Shown here piece after piece: positions 10,303 to 23,182 of a stretch of DNA of 64,000 bases. Numbering within the stretch: the stretch's first letter is position 1; every line of letters starts with the position of its first letter. The DNA is from Osmia lignaria lignaria (Eukaryota; Arthropoda; Insecta; Hymenoptera; Megachilidae). The notes below the pieces were generated by a model. It was not told the DNA's origin. It saw only the letters and a list, made by a program, of their open reading frames with translations, and made no database searches. The position numbers were made by a program, and so were the translations under genes. The stretch lies in the NCBI RefSeq assembly GCF_051020975.1, contig NC_135032.1, positions 3,534,001 through 3,598,000 of the forward strand, in the 5' to 3' direction.

Positions 10303-13300
10303 AAAAAGTAGGAAACTTAATTCGCTACAAAAAAGGTCTCTTAACATTTTGCCATAACTCGCTTCGTTTCCGAGATATTTGCAGATTTATCTCAAGGGAA
10401 GGGGCCTAACGGACATATTTCGTGATATTTCTTCTTCTTGTTGTTCTTCTTCTGCACAGCTAAGCTGGAAGTGGCATTTGCGGCTCGCACTAGTACAGAG
10501 TTATCTCAAAGAAAGGGGCCACGGTGTTTCTGTATCTCTATTATGTTGGTGCGGCTTCGGAACTTTTAAATATCTTGATATATCTCGAGAACTACGCATC
10601 TGATCAAAAAATATCATACAACATAAAACGTAGGAAACTTAATTCTCTACAAAAAAGGTCTCTTAACATTTTGCCATAGCTCGCTTCGTTTCCGAGATAT
10701 TTGCAGATTTATCTCAAGGGAAGGGGCCTAACGGACTTATTTCGAGATATTTCTTCTTCTTGTTGTTCTTCTTCTGCACAGCTAAACTGTAAGTGGCATT
10801 TCCAGGTCGCAATAGTGCAGAGTTATCTAAAAGAAAGGAGCCACGGTGTTTCTGTATCTCTATTATGTTGGTGCGGCTTCGGAACTTTTAAATATCTTGA
10901 TATATCTCGAGAACTACGCGTCTGATCAAAAAATATCATAGAACATAAAAAGTAGGAAACATAATTCCATACAAAAAAGGTCTCTTAACATTTTGCCATA
11001 GCTCGCTTCGTTTCCGAGATATTTGCAGATTTATCTCAAGGGAAGGGGCCTGACGGACATATTTCGAGATATTTCTTCTTCTTGTTGTTCTTCTTCTGCA
11101 CAGCTAAGCTGGAAGTGGCATTTGCAGCTCGCAATAGTGCAGAGTTATCTCAAAGAAAGGGGCCACGGTGTTTCTGTATCTCTATTATGTTGGTGCGGCT
11201 TCGCAACTTTTAAATATCTTGATATATCTCGAGAACTACGCATCTGATCAAAAAATATCATAGAACATAAAAAGCAGGAAACTTAATTCTCTGCAAATAA
11301 GGTCTCTTAACATTTTGCCATAGCTCGCTTCGTTTCCGAGATATTTGCAGATTTATCTCAAGGGAAGGGGCCTGACGGACATATTTCGAGATATTTCTTC
11401 TTCTTGTTGTTCTTCTTCTGCGCAGCTAAGCTGGAAGTGGCATTTGCAGCTCGCAATAGTGCAGAGATATCTCAAAGAAAGGGGCCACGCTGTTTCTGTA
11501 TCTCTATTAGGTTGGTGCGGCTTCGGAACTTTTAAATATCTTGATATATCTCGAGAGCTACGCGTCTGATCAAAAAATATCATAGAACATAAAAAGTAGG
11601 AAACATAATTCTCTACAAAAAAGGTCTCTTAACATTTTGCCATAGCTCGCTTCGTTTCCGAGATATTTGCAGATTTATCTCAAGGGAAGTGGCCTGACGG
11701 ACATATTTCGAGATATTTCTTCTTCTTGTTGTTCTTCTTCTGCACAGCTAAGCTGGAAGTGGCATTTGCGGCTCGCACTAGTGCAGAGTTATCTCAAAGA
11801 AAGGGGCCACGGTGTTTCTGTATCCCTATTATGTTGGTGCGGCTTCGGAACTTTTAAATATCTTGATATATCTCGAGAACTACGCGTCTGATCAAAAAAT
11901 ATCATAGAACATAAAAAGTAGGAAACTTAATTCTCTACAAAAAAGGTCTCTCAACATTTTGCCATAGCTCGCTTCGTTTCCGAGATACTTGCCGATTTAT
12001 CTCAAGGGAAGGGGCCTAACGGACATATTTCGAGATATTTCTTCTTCTTGTTGTTCTTCTTCTGCACAGCTAAACTGGAAGTGGCATTTGCAGCTCGCAA
12101 TAGTGCAGAGTTATCTCAAAGAGAGGGGCCACGGTGTTTCTGTATCTCTATTATGTTGGTGCGGCTTCGGAACTTTTAAATATCTTGATATATCTCGAGA
12201 ACTACGCGTCTGATCAAAAAATATCATAGAACATAAAAAGTAGGAAACTTAATTCTCTACAAAAAAGGTCTCTTAACGTTTTGCCATAGCTCGCTTCGTT
12301 TCCGAGATATTTGCAGATTTATCTCAAGGGAAGGGTCCTGATGGACATATTTCGAGATATTTCTTCTTCTTGTTGTTCTTCTTCTGCACAGCTAAACTGG
12401 AAGTGGCATTTCCAGCTCGCAATCGTGCAGAGTTATCTCAAAGAAAGGGGCCACGGTGTTTCTGTATCCCTATTATGTTGGTGCGGCTTCGGAACTTTTA
12501 AATATCTCGATATATCTCAAAAACTACGCTTCTGATCAAAAAATATCATAGAACATAAATTGTAGGAAACATAATTCTCTACAAAAAACGTCTCTTAACA
12601 TTTTGCCATAGCTCGCTTCGTTTCCGAGATATTTGCAGATTCAGCTCAAAGGAACTGGCCTGACGGACATATTTCGAGATATTTCTTCTTCTTGTTGTTC
12701 TTCCTCTGCACAGCTAAGCTGGAAGTGGCATTTGCAGCTCGCAATAGTGCAGAGTTATCTCAAAGAAAGGGGCCACGGTGTTTCTGTATCTCTATTATGT
12801 TGGTGCGGCTTCGGAACTTTTAAATATCTTGATATATCTCGAGAACTACGCATCTGATCAAAAAATATTATAGAACATAAAAAGTAGGAAACTTAATTCT
12901 CTACAAAAAAGGTCTCTTAACATTTTGCCATAGCTCGCTTCGTTTCCGAGATATTTGCAGATTTATCTCAAGGGAAGGGGCCTGACGGACATATTTCGAG
13001 ATATTTCTTCTTCTTGTTGTTCTTCTTCTGCACAGCTAAGCTGGAAGTGGCATTTGCGGCTCGCACTAGTGCAGAGTTATCTCAAAGAAAGGGGCCACGG
13101 TGTTTCTGTATCTCTATTATGTTGGTGCGGCTTCGGAACTTTTAAATATCTTGATATATCTCGAGAACTACGCATCTGATCAAAAAATATCATAGAAGAT
13201 AAAAAGTAGGAAACTTAATTCTCTACAAAAAAGGTCTCTTAACATTTTGCCATAACTCGCTTCGTTTCCGAGATATTTGCAGATTTATCTCAAGGGAAGG

Positions 13301-13522
13301 GGCCTGACGGACATATTTCGAGATATTTCTTCTTCTTGTTGTTCTTCTTCTGCACAGCTAAGCTGGAAGTGGCATTTGCGGCTCGCACTAGTGCAGAGTT
13401 ATCTCAAAGAAAGGGGCCACGGTGTTTCTGTATCTCTATTATGTTGGTGCGGTTTCGCAACTTTTAAATATCTTGATATATCTCGAGAACTACGCTTCTG
13501 ATCAAAAAATATCATAGAACAT
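9015..13522 (+). repeat. 18-monomer period, preserved part of copy 1 (14 monomers)
   Basis: This block matches 14811-19318 at an offset of 5796 bp (18 x 322). Its first monomers overlap the end of the preceding 12-monomer copy, so two duplication layers are superimposed. Differences noted by eye are few: AAAAACGG versus AAAAAAGG near 9363/15159, CTGTAAG versus CTGGAAG near 10789/16585, CTCGC versus CGCGC near 10037/15833, TGATC versus TAATC near 11246/17042, and TTCTTC versus TTATTC near 13345/19141. That is about one change per kilobase. Confidence 0.85.
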
Positions 13523-14810
13523 AAAAAGCAGGAAACTTAATTCTCTGCAAATAAGGTCTCTTAACATTTTGCCATAGCTCGCTTCGTTTCCGAGATATTT
13601 GCAGATTTATCTCAAGGGAAGGGGCCTGACGGACATATTTCGAGATATTTCTTCTTCTTGTTGTTCTTCTTCTGCGCAGCTAAGCTGGAAGTGGCATTTG
13701 CAGCTCGCAATAGTGCAGAGATATCTCAAAGAAAGGGGCCACGCTGTTTCTGTATCTCTATTAGGTTGGTGCGGCTTCGGAACTTTTAAATATCTTGATA
13801 TATCTCGAGAGCTACGCGTCTGATCAAAAAATATCATAGAACATAAAAAGTAGGAAACATAATTCTCTACAAAAAAGGTCTCTTAACATTTTGCCATAGC
13901 TCGCTTCGTTTCCGAGATATTTGCAGATTTATCTCAAGGGAAGTGGCCTGACGGACATACTTCGAGATATTTCTTCTTCTTGTTGTTCTTCTTCTGCACA
14001 GCTAAACTGGAAGTGGCATTTGCAGCTCGCAATAGCGCAGAGTTATCTCAAAGAGAGGGGCCACGGTGTTTCTGTATCTCTATTATGTTGGTGCGGCTTC
14101 GGAACTTTTAAATATCTTGATATATCTCGAGAACTACGCGTCTGATCAAAAAATATCATAGAACATAAAAAGTAGGAAACTTAATTCTCTACAAAAAAGG
14201 TCTCTTAACGTTTTGCCATAGCTCGCTTCGTTTCTGAGATATTTGCAGATTTATCTCAAGGGAAGGGTCCTGATGGACATATTTCGAGATATTTCTTCTT
14301 CTTGTTGTTCTTCTTCTGCACAGCTAAACTGGAAGTGGCATTTCCAGCTCGCAATCGTGCAGAGTTATCTCAAAGAAAGGGGCCACGGTGTTTCTGTATC
14401 CCTATTATGTTGGTGCGGCTTCGGAACTTTTAAATATCTCGATATATCTCAAAAACTACGCTTCTGATCAAAAAATATCATAGAACATAAATTGTAGGAA
14501 ACATAATTCTCTACAAAAAACGTCTCTTAACATTTTGCCATAGCTAGCTTCGTTTCCGAGATATTTGCAGATTCAGCTCAAAGGAACTGGCCTGACGGAC
14601 ATATTTCGAGATATTTCTTCTTCTTGTTGTTCTTCCTCTGCACAGCTAAGCTGGAAGTGGCATTTGCAGCTCGCAATAGTGCAGAGTTATCTCAAAGAAA
14701 GGGGCCACGGTGTTTCTGTATCTCTATTATGTTGGTGCGGCTTCGGAACTTTTAAATATCTTGATATATCTCGAGAACTACGCATCTGATCAAAAAATAT
14801 TATAGAACAT
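11913..14810 (+). repeat. Nested 6-monomer duplication inside the 18-monomer unit
   Basis: Monomers at 11913-12878 recur at 13845-14810 (offset 1932 bp). Both sets carry the GATGGACAT unit with TCTCAAAAACTACGC and, next, the TTCAGCTC unit with GAACTGGCC and ATATTATAG. The monomer at 13845-14166 is a hybrid. Its front has GTGGCC and ACATACTTCG. Its back (AAACTGG, GCAGCTCGCAATAG, GAGAGGGGCC) is that of the monomer at 11913. The copy is cut short at 14811, where the next 18-monomer period begins. Confidence 0.75.
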
Positions 14811-17800
14811 AAAAAGTAGGAAACTTAATTCTCTACAAAAAAGGTCTCTTAACATTTTGCCATAGCTCGCTTCGTTTCCGAGATATTTGCAGATTTATCT
14901 CAAGGGAAGGGGCCCGACGGACATATTTCGAGATATTTCTTCTTCTTGTTGTTCTTCTTCTGCACAGCTAAACTGGAAGTGGCATTTCCAGCTCGCAATA
15001 GTGCAGAGTTATCTCAAAGAGAGCGGCCACGGTGTTTCTGTATCTCTATTATGTTGGTGCGGCTTCGGAACTTTTAAATATCTTGATATATCTCGAGAAC
15101 TACGCATCTGATCAAAAAATATCATAGAACATAAAAAGTAGGAAACTTAATTCTCTACAAAAAAGGTCTCTCAACATTTTGCCATAGCTCGCTTCGTTTC
15201 CGAGATATTTGCAGATTTATCTCAAGGGAAGGGGCCTGACGGACATATTTCGAGATATTTCTTCTTCTTGTTGTTCTTCTTCTGCACAGCTAAACTGGAA
15301 GTGGCATTTCCAGCTCGCAATAGTGCAGAGTTATCTCAAAGAGAGGGGCCACGGTGTTTCTGTATCTCTATTATGTTGGTGCTGCTTCGGAACTTTTAAA
15401 TATCTCGATATATCTCGAAAACTACGCTTCTGATCAAAAAATATCATAGAACATAAATTGTAGGAAACATAATTCTCTACAAAAAACGTCTCTTAACATT
15501 TTGCCATAGCTCGCTTCGTTTCCGAGATATTTGCAGATTTATCTCAAGGGAAGGGGCCTAACGGACATATTTCGAGATATTTCTTCTTCTTGTTGTTCTT
15601 CTTCTGCACAGCTAAACTGGAAGTGGCATTTCCAGCTCGCAATAGTACAGAGTTATCTCAAAGAAAGGGGCCACGGTGTTTCTGTATCTCTATTATGTTG
15701 GTGCGGCTTCGGAACTTTTAAATATCTTGATATATCTCGAGAACTACGCATCTGATCAAAAAATATCATAGAACATAAAAAGTAGGAAACTCAATTCTCT
15801 ACAAAAAAGGTCTCTTAACATTTTGCAATAGCGCGCTTCGTTTCCGAGATATTTGCAGATTTATCTCAAGGGAAGGGGCCTGACGGACATATTTCGAGAT
15901 ATTTCTTCTTCTTGTTGTTCTTCTTCTGCACAGCTAAGCTGGAAGTGGCATTTGCAGCTCGCAATTGTGCAGAGTTATCTCAAAGAGAGGGGCCACGGTG
16001 TTTCTGTATCTCTATTATGTTGGTGCGGCTTCGGAACTTTTAAATATCTTGATATATCTCGAGAACTACGCATCTGATCAAAAAATATCATAGAACATAA
16101 AAAGTAGGAAACTTAATTCGCTACAAAAAAGGTCTCTTAACATTTTGCCATAACTCGCTTCGTTTCCGAGATATTTGCAGATTTATCTCAAGGGAAGGGG
16201 CCTAACGGACATATTTCGTGATATTTCTTCTTCTTGTTGTTCTTCTTCTGCACAGCTAAGCTGGAAGTGGCATTTGCGGCTCGCACTAGTACAGAGTTAT
16301 CTCAAAGAAAGGGGCCACGGTGTTTCTGTATCTCTATTATGTTGGTGCGGCTTCGGAACTTTTAAATATCTTGATATATCTCGAGAACTACGCATCTGAT
16401 CAAAAAATATCATACAACATAAAACGTAGGAAACTTAATTCTCTACAAAAAAGGTCTCTTAACATTTTGCCATAGCTCGCTTCGTTTCCGAGATATTTGC
16501 AGATTTATCTCAAGGGAAGGGGCCTAACGGACTTATTTCGAGATATTTCTTCTTCTTGTTGTTCTTCTTCTGCACAGCTAAACTGGAAGTGGCATTTCCA
16601 GGTCGCAATAGTGCAGAGTTATCTAAAAGAAAGGAGCCACGGTGTTTCTGTATCTCTATTATGTTGGTGCGGCTTCGGAACTTTTAAATATCTTGATATA
16701 TCTCGAGAACTACGCGTCTGATCAAAAAATATCATAGAACATAAAAAGTAGGAAACATAATTCCATACAAAAAAGGTCTCTTAACATTTTGCCATAGCTC
16801 GCTTCGTTTCCGAGATATTTGCAGATTTATCTCAAGGGAAGGGGCCTGACGGACATATTTCGAGATATTTCTTCTTCTTGTTGTTCTTCTTCTGCACAGC
16901 TAAGCTGGAAGTGGCATTTGCAGCTCGCAATAGTGCAGAGTTATCTCAAAGAAAGGGGCCACGGTGTTTCTGTATCTCTATTATGTTGGTGCGGCTTCGC
17001 AACTTTTAAATATCTTGATATATCTCGAGAACTACGCATCTAATCAAAAAATATCATAGAACATAAAAAGCAGGAAACTTAATTCTCTGCAAATAAGGTC
17101 TCTTAACATTTTGCCATAGCTCGCTTCGTTTCCGAGATATTTGCAGATTTATCTCAAGGGAAGGGGCCTGACGGACATATTTCGAGATATTTCTTCTTCT
17201 TGTTGTTCTTCTTCTGCGCAGCTAAGCTGGAAGTGGCATTTGCAGCTCGCAATAGTGCAGAGATATCTCAAAGAAAGGGGCCACGCTGTTTCTGTATCTC
17301 TATTAGGTTGGTGCGGCTTCGGAACTTTTAAATATCTTGATATATCTCGAGAGCTACGCGTCTGATCAAAAAATATCATAGAACATAAAAAGTAGGAAAC
17401 ATAATTCTCTACAAAAAAGGTCTCTTAACATTTTGCCATAGCTCGCTTCGTTTCCGAGATATTTGCAGATTTATCTCAAGGGAAGTGGCCTGACGGACAT
17501 ATTTCGAGATATTTCTTCTTCTTGTTGTTCTTCTTCTGCACAGCTAAGCTGGAAGTGGCATTTGCGGCTCGCACTAGTGCAGAGTTATCTCAAAGAAAGG
17601 GGCCACGGTGTTTCTGTATCCCTATTATGTTGGTGCGGCTTCGGAACTTTTAAATATCTTGATATATCTCGAGAACTACGCGTCTGATCAAAAAATATCA
17701 TAGAACATAAAAAGTAGGAAACTTAATTCTCTACAAAAAAGGTCTCTCAACATTTTGCCATAGCTCGCTTCGTTTCCGAGATACTTGCCGATTTATCTCA

Positions 17801-19318
17801 AGGGAAGGGGCCTAACGGACATATTTCGAGATATTTCTTCTTCTTGTTGTTCTTCTTCTGCACAGCTAAACTGGAAGTGGCATTTGCAGCTCGCAATAGT
17901 GCAGAGTTATCTCAAAGAGAGGGGCCACGGTGTTTCTGTATCTCTATTATGTTGGTGCGGCTTCGGAACTTTTAAATATCTTGATATATCTCGAGAACTA
18001 CGCGTCTGATCAAAAAATATCATAGAACATAAAAAGTAGGAAACTTAATTCTCTACAAAAAAGGTCTCTTAACGTTTTGCCATAGCTCGCTTCGTTTCCG
18101 AGATATTTGCAGATTTATCTCAAGGGAAGGGTCCTGATGGACATATTTCGAGATATTTCTTCTTCTTGTTGTTCTTCTTCTGCACAGCTAAACTGGAAGT
18201 GGCATTTCCAGCTCGCAATCGTGCAGAGTTATCTCAAAGAAAGGGGCCACGGTGTTTCTGTATCCCTATTATGTTGGTGCGGCTTCGGAACTTTTAAATA
18301 TCTCGATATATCTCAAAAACTACGCTTCTGATCAAAAAATATCATAGAACATAAATTGTAGGAAACATAATTCTCTACAAAAAACGTCTCTTAACATTTT
18401 GCCATAGCTCGCTTCGTTTCCGAGATATTTGCAGATTCAGCTCAAAGGAACTGGCCTGACGGACATATTTCGAGATATTTCTTCTTCTTGTTGTTCTTCC
18501 TCTGCACAGCTAAGCTGGAAGTGGCATTTGCAGCTCGCAATAGTGCAGAGTTATCTCAAAGAAAGGGGCCACGGTGTTTCTGTATCTCTATTATGTTGGT
18601 GCGGCTTCGGAACTTTTAAATATCTTGATATATCTCGAGAACTACGCATCTGATCAAAAAATATTATAGAACATAAAAAGTAGGAAACTTAATTCTCTAC
18701 AAAAAAGGTCTCTTAACATTTTGCCATAGCTCGCTTCGTTTCCGAGATATTTGCAGATTTATCTCAAGGGAAGGGGCCTGACGGACATATTTCGAGATAT
18801 TTCTTCTTCTTGTTGTTCTTCTTCTGCACAGCTAAGCTGGAAGTGGCATTTGCGGCTCGCACTAGTGCAGAGTTATCTCAAAGAAAGGGGCCACGGTGTT
18901 TCTGTATCTCTATTATGTTGGTGCGGCTTCGGAACTTTTAAATATCTTGATATATCTCGAGAACTACGCATCTGATCAAAAAATATCATAGAAGATAAAA
19001 AGTAGGAAACTTAATTCTCTACAAAAAAGGTCTCTTAACATTTTGCCATAACTCGCTTCGTTTCCGAGATATTTGCAGATTTATCTCAAGGGAAGGGGCC
19101 TGACGGACATATTTCGAGATATTTCTTCTTCTTGTTGTTCTTATTCTGCACAGCTAAGCTGGAAGTGGCATTTGCGGCTCGCACTAGTGCAGAGTTATCT
19201 CAAAGAAAGGGGCCACGGTGTTTCTGTATCTCTATTATGTTGGTGCGGTTTCGCAACTTTTAAATATCTTGATATATCTCGAGAACTACGCTTCTGATCA
19301 AAAAATATCATAGAACAT
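14811..19318 (+). repeat. 18-monomer period, preserved part of copy 2 (14 monomers)
   Basis: This block mirrors 9015-13522 monomer by monomer: the GGGGCCCGACGG unit, the GTGCTGC unit, the CAATTGTG unit, the CGTGATATTT unit, the GGACTTATTT unit, the CTTCGCAAC unit, the GAGATATCTC unit and so on. After 19318 the likeness continues only into the front of the next monomer (AAAGCAGG, CTGCAAATAAGG). It then switches to the type with GTGGCC, ACATACTTCG and GCTCGCTCTAG. Confidence 0.85.
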
Positions 19319-21250
19319 AAAAAGCAGGAAACTTAATTCTCTGCAAATAAGGTCTCTTAACATTTTGCCATAGCTCGCTTCGTTTCCGAGATATTTGCAG
19401 ATTTATCTCAAGGGAAGTGGCCTGACGGACATACTTCGAGATATTTCTTCTTCTTGTTGTTCTTCTTCTGCACAGCTAAGCTGGAAGTGGCATTTGCGGC
19501 TCGCTCTAGTGCAGAGTTATCTCAAAGAAAGGGGCCACGGTGTTTCTGTATCTCTATTATGTTGGTGCGGCTTCGGAACTTTTAAATATCTTGATATATC
19601 TCGAGAACTACGCATCTGATCAAAAAATATCATAGAACATAAAAAGTAGGAAACTTAATTCTCTGCAAATAAGGTCTCTTAACATTTTGCCATAGCTCGC
19701 TTCGTTTCCGAGATATTTGCAGATTTATCTCAAGGGAAGGGGCCTGACGGACATATTTCGAGATATTTCTTCTTCTTGTTGTTCTTCTTCTGCGCAGCTA
19801 AGCTGGAAGTGGCATTTGCAGCTCGCAATAGTGCAGAGATATCTCAAAGAACGGGGCCACGCTGTTTCTGTATCTCTATTATGTTGGTGCGGCTTCGGAA
19901 CTTTTAAATATCTTGATATATCTCGAGAGCTACGCGTCTGATCAAAAAATATCATAGAACATAAAAAGTAGGAAACATAATTCTCTACAAAAAAGGTCTC
20001 TTAACATTTTGCCATAGCTCGCTTCGTTTCCGAGATATTTGCAGATTTATCTCAAGGGAAGTGGCCTGACGGACATATTTCGAGATATTTCTTCTTCTTG
20101 TTGTTCTTCTTCTGCACAGCTAAGCTGGAAGTGGCATTTGCGGCTCGCTCTAGTGCAGAGTTATCTCAAAGAAAGGGGCCACGGTGTTTCTGTATCTCTA
20201 TTATGTTGGTGCGGCTTCGGAACTTTTAAATATCTTGATATATCTCGAGAACTACGCATCTGATCAAAAAATATCATAGAACATAAAAAGTAGGAAACTT
20301 AATTCTCTGCAAATAAGGTCTCTTAACATTTTGCCATAGCTCGCTTCGTTTCCGAGATATTTGCAGATTTATCTCAAGGGAAGGGGCCTGACGGACATAT
20401 TTCGAGATATTTCTTCTTCTTGTTGTTCTTCTTCTGCGCAGCTAAGCTGGAAGTGGCATTTGCAGCTCGCAATAGTGCAGAGATATCTCAAAGAAAGGGG
20501 CCACGCTGTTTCTATATCTCTATTATGTTGGTGCGGCTTCGGAACTTTTAAATATCTTGATATATCTCGAGAGCTACGCGTCTGATCAAAAAATATCATA
20601 GAACATAAAAAGTAGGAAACATAATTCTCTACAAAAAAGGTCTCTTAACATTTTGCCATAGCTCGCTTCGTTTCCGAGATATTTGCAGATTTATCTCAAG
20701 GGAAGTGGCCTGACGGACATATTTCGAGATATTTCTTCTTCTTGTTGTTCTTCTTCTGCACAGCTAAGCTGGAAGTGGCATTTCCGGCTCGCTCTAGTGC
20801 AGAGTTATCTCAAAGAAAGGGGCCACGGTGTTTCTGTATCTCTATTATGTTGGTGCGGCTTCGGAACTTTTAAATATCTTGATATATCTCGAGAACTACG
20901 CATCTGATCCAAAAATATCGTAGAACATAAATAGTAGGAAACTTAATTCTCTACAAAAAAGGTCTCTCAACATTTTGCCATAGCTCGCTTCGCTTCCGAG
21001 ATATTTGCAGATTTATCTCAAGGGAAGGGGCCTGACGGACATATTTCGAGATATTTCTTCTTCTTGTTGTTCTTCTTCTGCACAGCTAAGCTGGAAGTGG
21101 CATTTGCAGCTCGCAATAGTGCAGAGTTATCTCAAAGAAAGGGGCCACGGTGTTTCTGTATCTCTATTATGTTGGTGCGGCTTCGGAACTTTTAAATATC
21201 TTGATATATCTCGAGAACTACGCATCTGATCAAAAAATATCATACAACAT
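19319..21250 (+). repeat. 6-monomer higher-order unit, copy 1 (1932 bp)
   Basis: Six monomers match 21251-23182. Markers shared by the two copies are ACATACTTCG with GCTCGCTCTAG, GAACGGGGCC with GAGATATCTC, TTTCTATATC, TTTCCGGCTCGCTCTAG, GATCCAAAAATATCG with ATAAATAGTAGG, and TTCGCTTCCGAG. A shorter dimer rhythm (644 bp) is visible inside: the monomers at 19641 and 20285 are both GAGATATCTC types, and those at 19963 and 20607 are both GTGGCC types. Confidence 0.85.
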
Positions 21251-23182
21251 AAAAAGTAGGAAACTTAATTGTCTACAAAAAAGGTCTCTTAACATTTTGC
21301 CATAGCTCGCTTCGTTTCCGAGATATTTGCAGATTTATCTCAAGGGAAGGGGCCTGACGGACATACTTCGAGATATTTCTTCTTCTTGTTGTTCTTCTTC
21401 TGCACAGCTAAGCTGGAAGTGGCATTTGCGGCTCGCTCTAGTGCAGAGTTATCTCAAAGAAAGGGGCCACGGTGTTTCTGTATCTCTATTATGTTGGTGC
21501 GGCTTCGGAACTTTTAAATATCTTGATATATCTCGAGAACTACGCATCTGATCAAAAAATATCATAGAACATAAAAAGTAGGAAACTTAATTCTCTGCAA
21601 ATAAGGTCTCTTAACATTTTGCCATAGCTCGCTTCGTTTCCGAGATATTTGCAGATTTATCTCAAGGGAAGGGGCCTGACGGACATATTTCGAGATATTT
21701 CTTCTTCTTGTTGTTCTTCTTCTGCGCAGCTAAGCTGGAAGTGGCATTTGCAGCTCGCAATAGTGCAGAGATATCTCAAAGAACGGGGCCACGCTGTTTC
21801 TGTATCTCTATTATGTTGGTGCGGCTTCGGAACTTTTAAATATCTTGATATATCTCGAGAGCTACGCGTCTGATCAAAAAATATCATAGAACATAAAAAG
21901 TAGGAAACATAATTCTCTACAAAAAAGGTCTCTTAACATTTTGCCATAGCTCGCTTCGTTTCCGAGATATTTGCAGATTTATCTCAAGGGAAGTGGCCTG
22001 ACGGACATATTTCGAGATATTTCTTCTTCTTGTTGTTCTTCTTCTGCACAGCTAAGCTGGAAGTGGCATTTGCGGCTCGCTCTAGTGCAGAGTTATCTCA
22101 AAGAAAGGGGCCACGGTGTTTCTGTATCTCTATTATGTTGGTGCGGCTTCGGAACTTTTAAATATCTTGATATATCTCGAGAACTACGCATCTGATCAAA
22201 AAATATCATAGAACATAAAAAGTAGGAAACTTAATTCTCTGCAAATAAGGTCTCTTAACATTTTGCCATAGCTCGCTTCGTTTCCGAGATATTTGCAGAT
22301 TTATCTCAAGGGAAGGGGCCTGACGGACATATTTCGAGATATTTCTTCTTCTTGTTGTTCTTCTTCTGCGCAGCTAAGCTGGAAGTGGCATTTGCAGCTC
22401 GCAATAGTGCAGAGATATCTCAAAGAAAGGGGCCACGCTGTTTCTATATCTCTATTATGTTGGTGCGGCTTCGGAACTTTTAAATATCTTGATATATCTC
22501 GAGAGCTACGCGTCTGATCAAAAAATATCATAGAACATAAAAAGTAGGAAACATAATTCTCTACAAAAAAGGTCTCTTAACATTTTGCCATAGCTCGCTT
22601 CGTTTCCGAGATATTTGCAGATTTATCTCAAGGGAAGTGGCCTGACGGACATATTTCGAGATATTTCTTCTTCTTGTTGTTCTTCTTCTGCACAGCTAAG
22701 CTGGAAGTGGCATTTCCGGCTCGCTCTAGTGCAGAGTTATCTCAAAGAAAGGGGCCACGGTGTTTCTGTATCTCTATTATGTTGGTGCGGCTTCGGAACT
22801 TTTAAATATCTTGATATATCTCGAGAACTACGCATCTGATCCAAAAATATCGTAGAACATAAATAGTAGGAAACTTAATTCTCTACAAAAAAGGTCTCTC
22901 AACATTTTGCCATAGCTCGCTTCGCTTCCGAGATATTTGCAGATTTATCTCAAGGGAAGGGGACTGACGGACATATTTCGAGATATTTCTTCTTCTTGTT
23001 GTTCTTCTTCTGCACAGCTAAGCTGGAAGTGGCATTTGCAGCTCGCAATAGTGCAGAGTTATCTCAAAGAAAGGGGCCACGGTGTTTCTGTATCTCTATT
23101 ATGTTGGTGCGGCTTCGGAACTTTTAAATATCTTGATATATCTCGAGAACTACGCATCTGATCAAAAAATATCATAGAACAT
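21251..23182 (+). repeat. 6-monomer higher-order unit, copy 2 (1932 bp)
   Basis: This is the tandem partner of 19319-21250. Differences noted are: the first monomer has GGGGCC where copy 1 has GTGGCC; the last monomer has GGGGACTGACGG near 22972; and copy 1 ends with CATACAACAT and AATTGTCTAC where this copy runs into AGTAGAAAAC. The end of copy 2 therefore already belongs to the next block, as expected at a duplication boundary. Confidence 0.83.
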
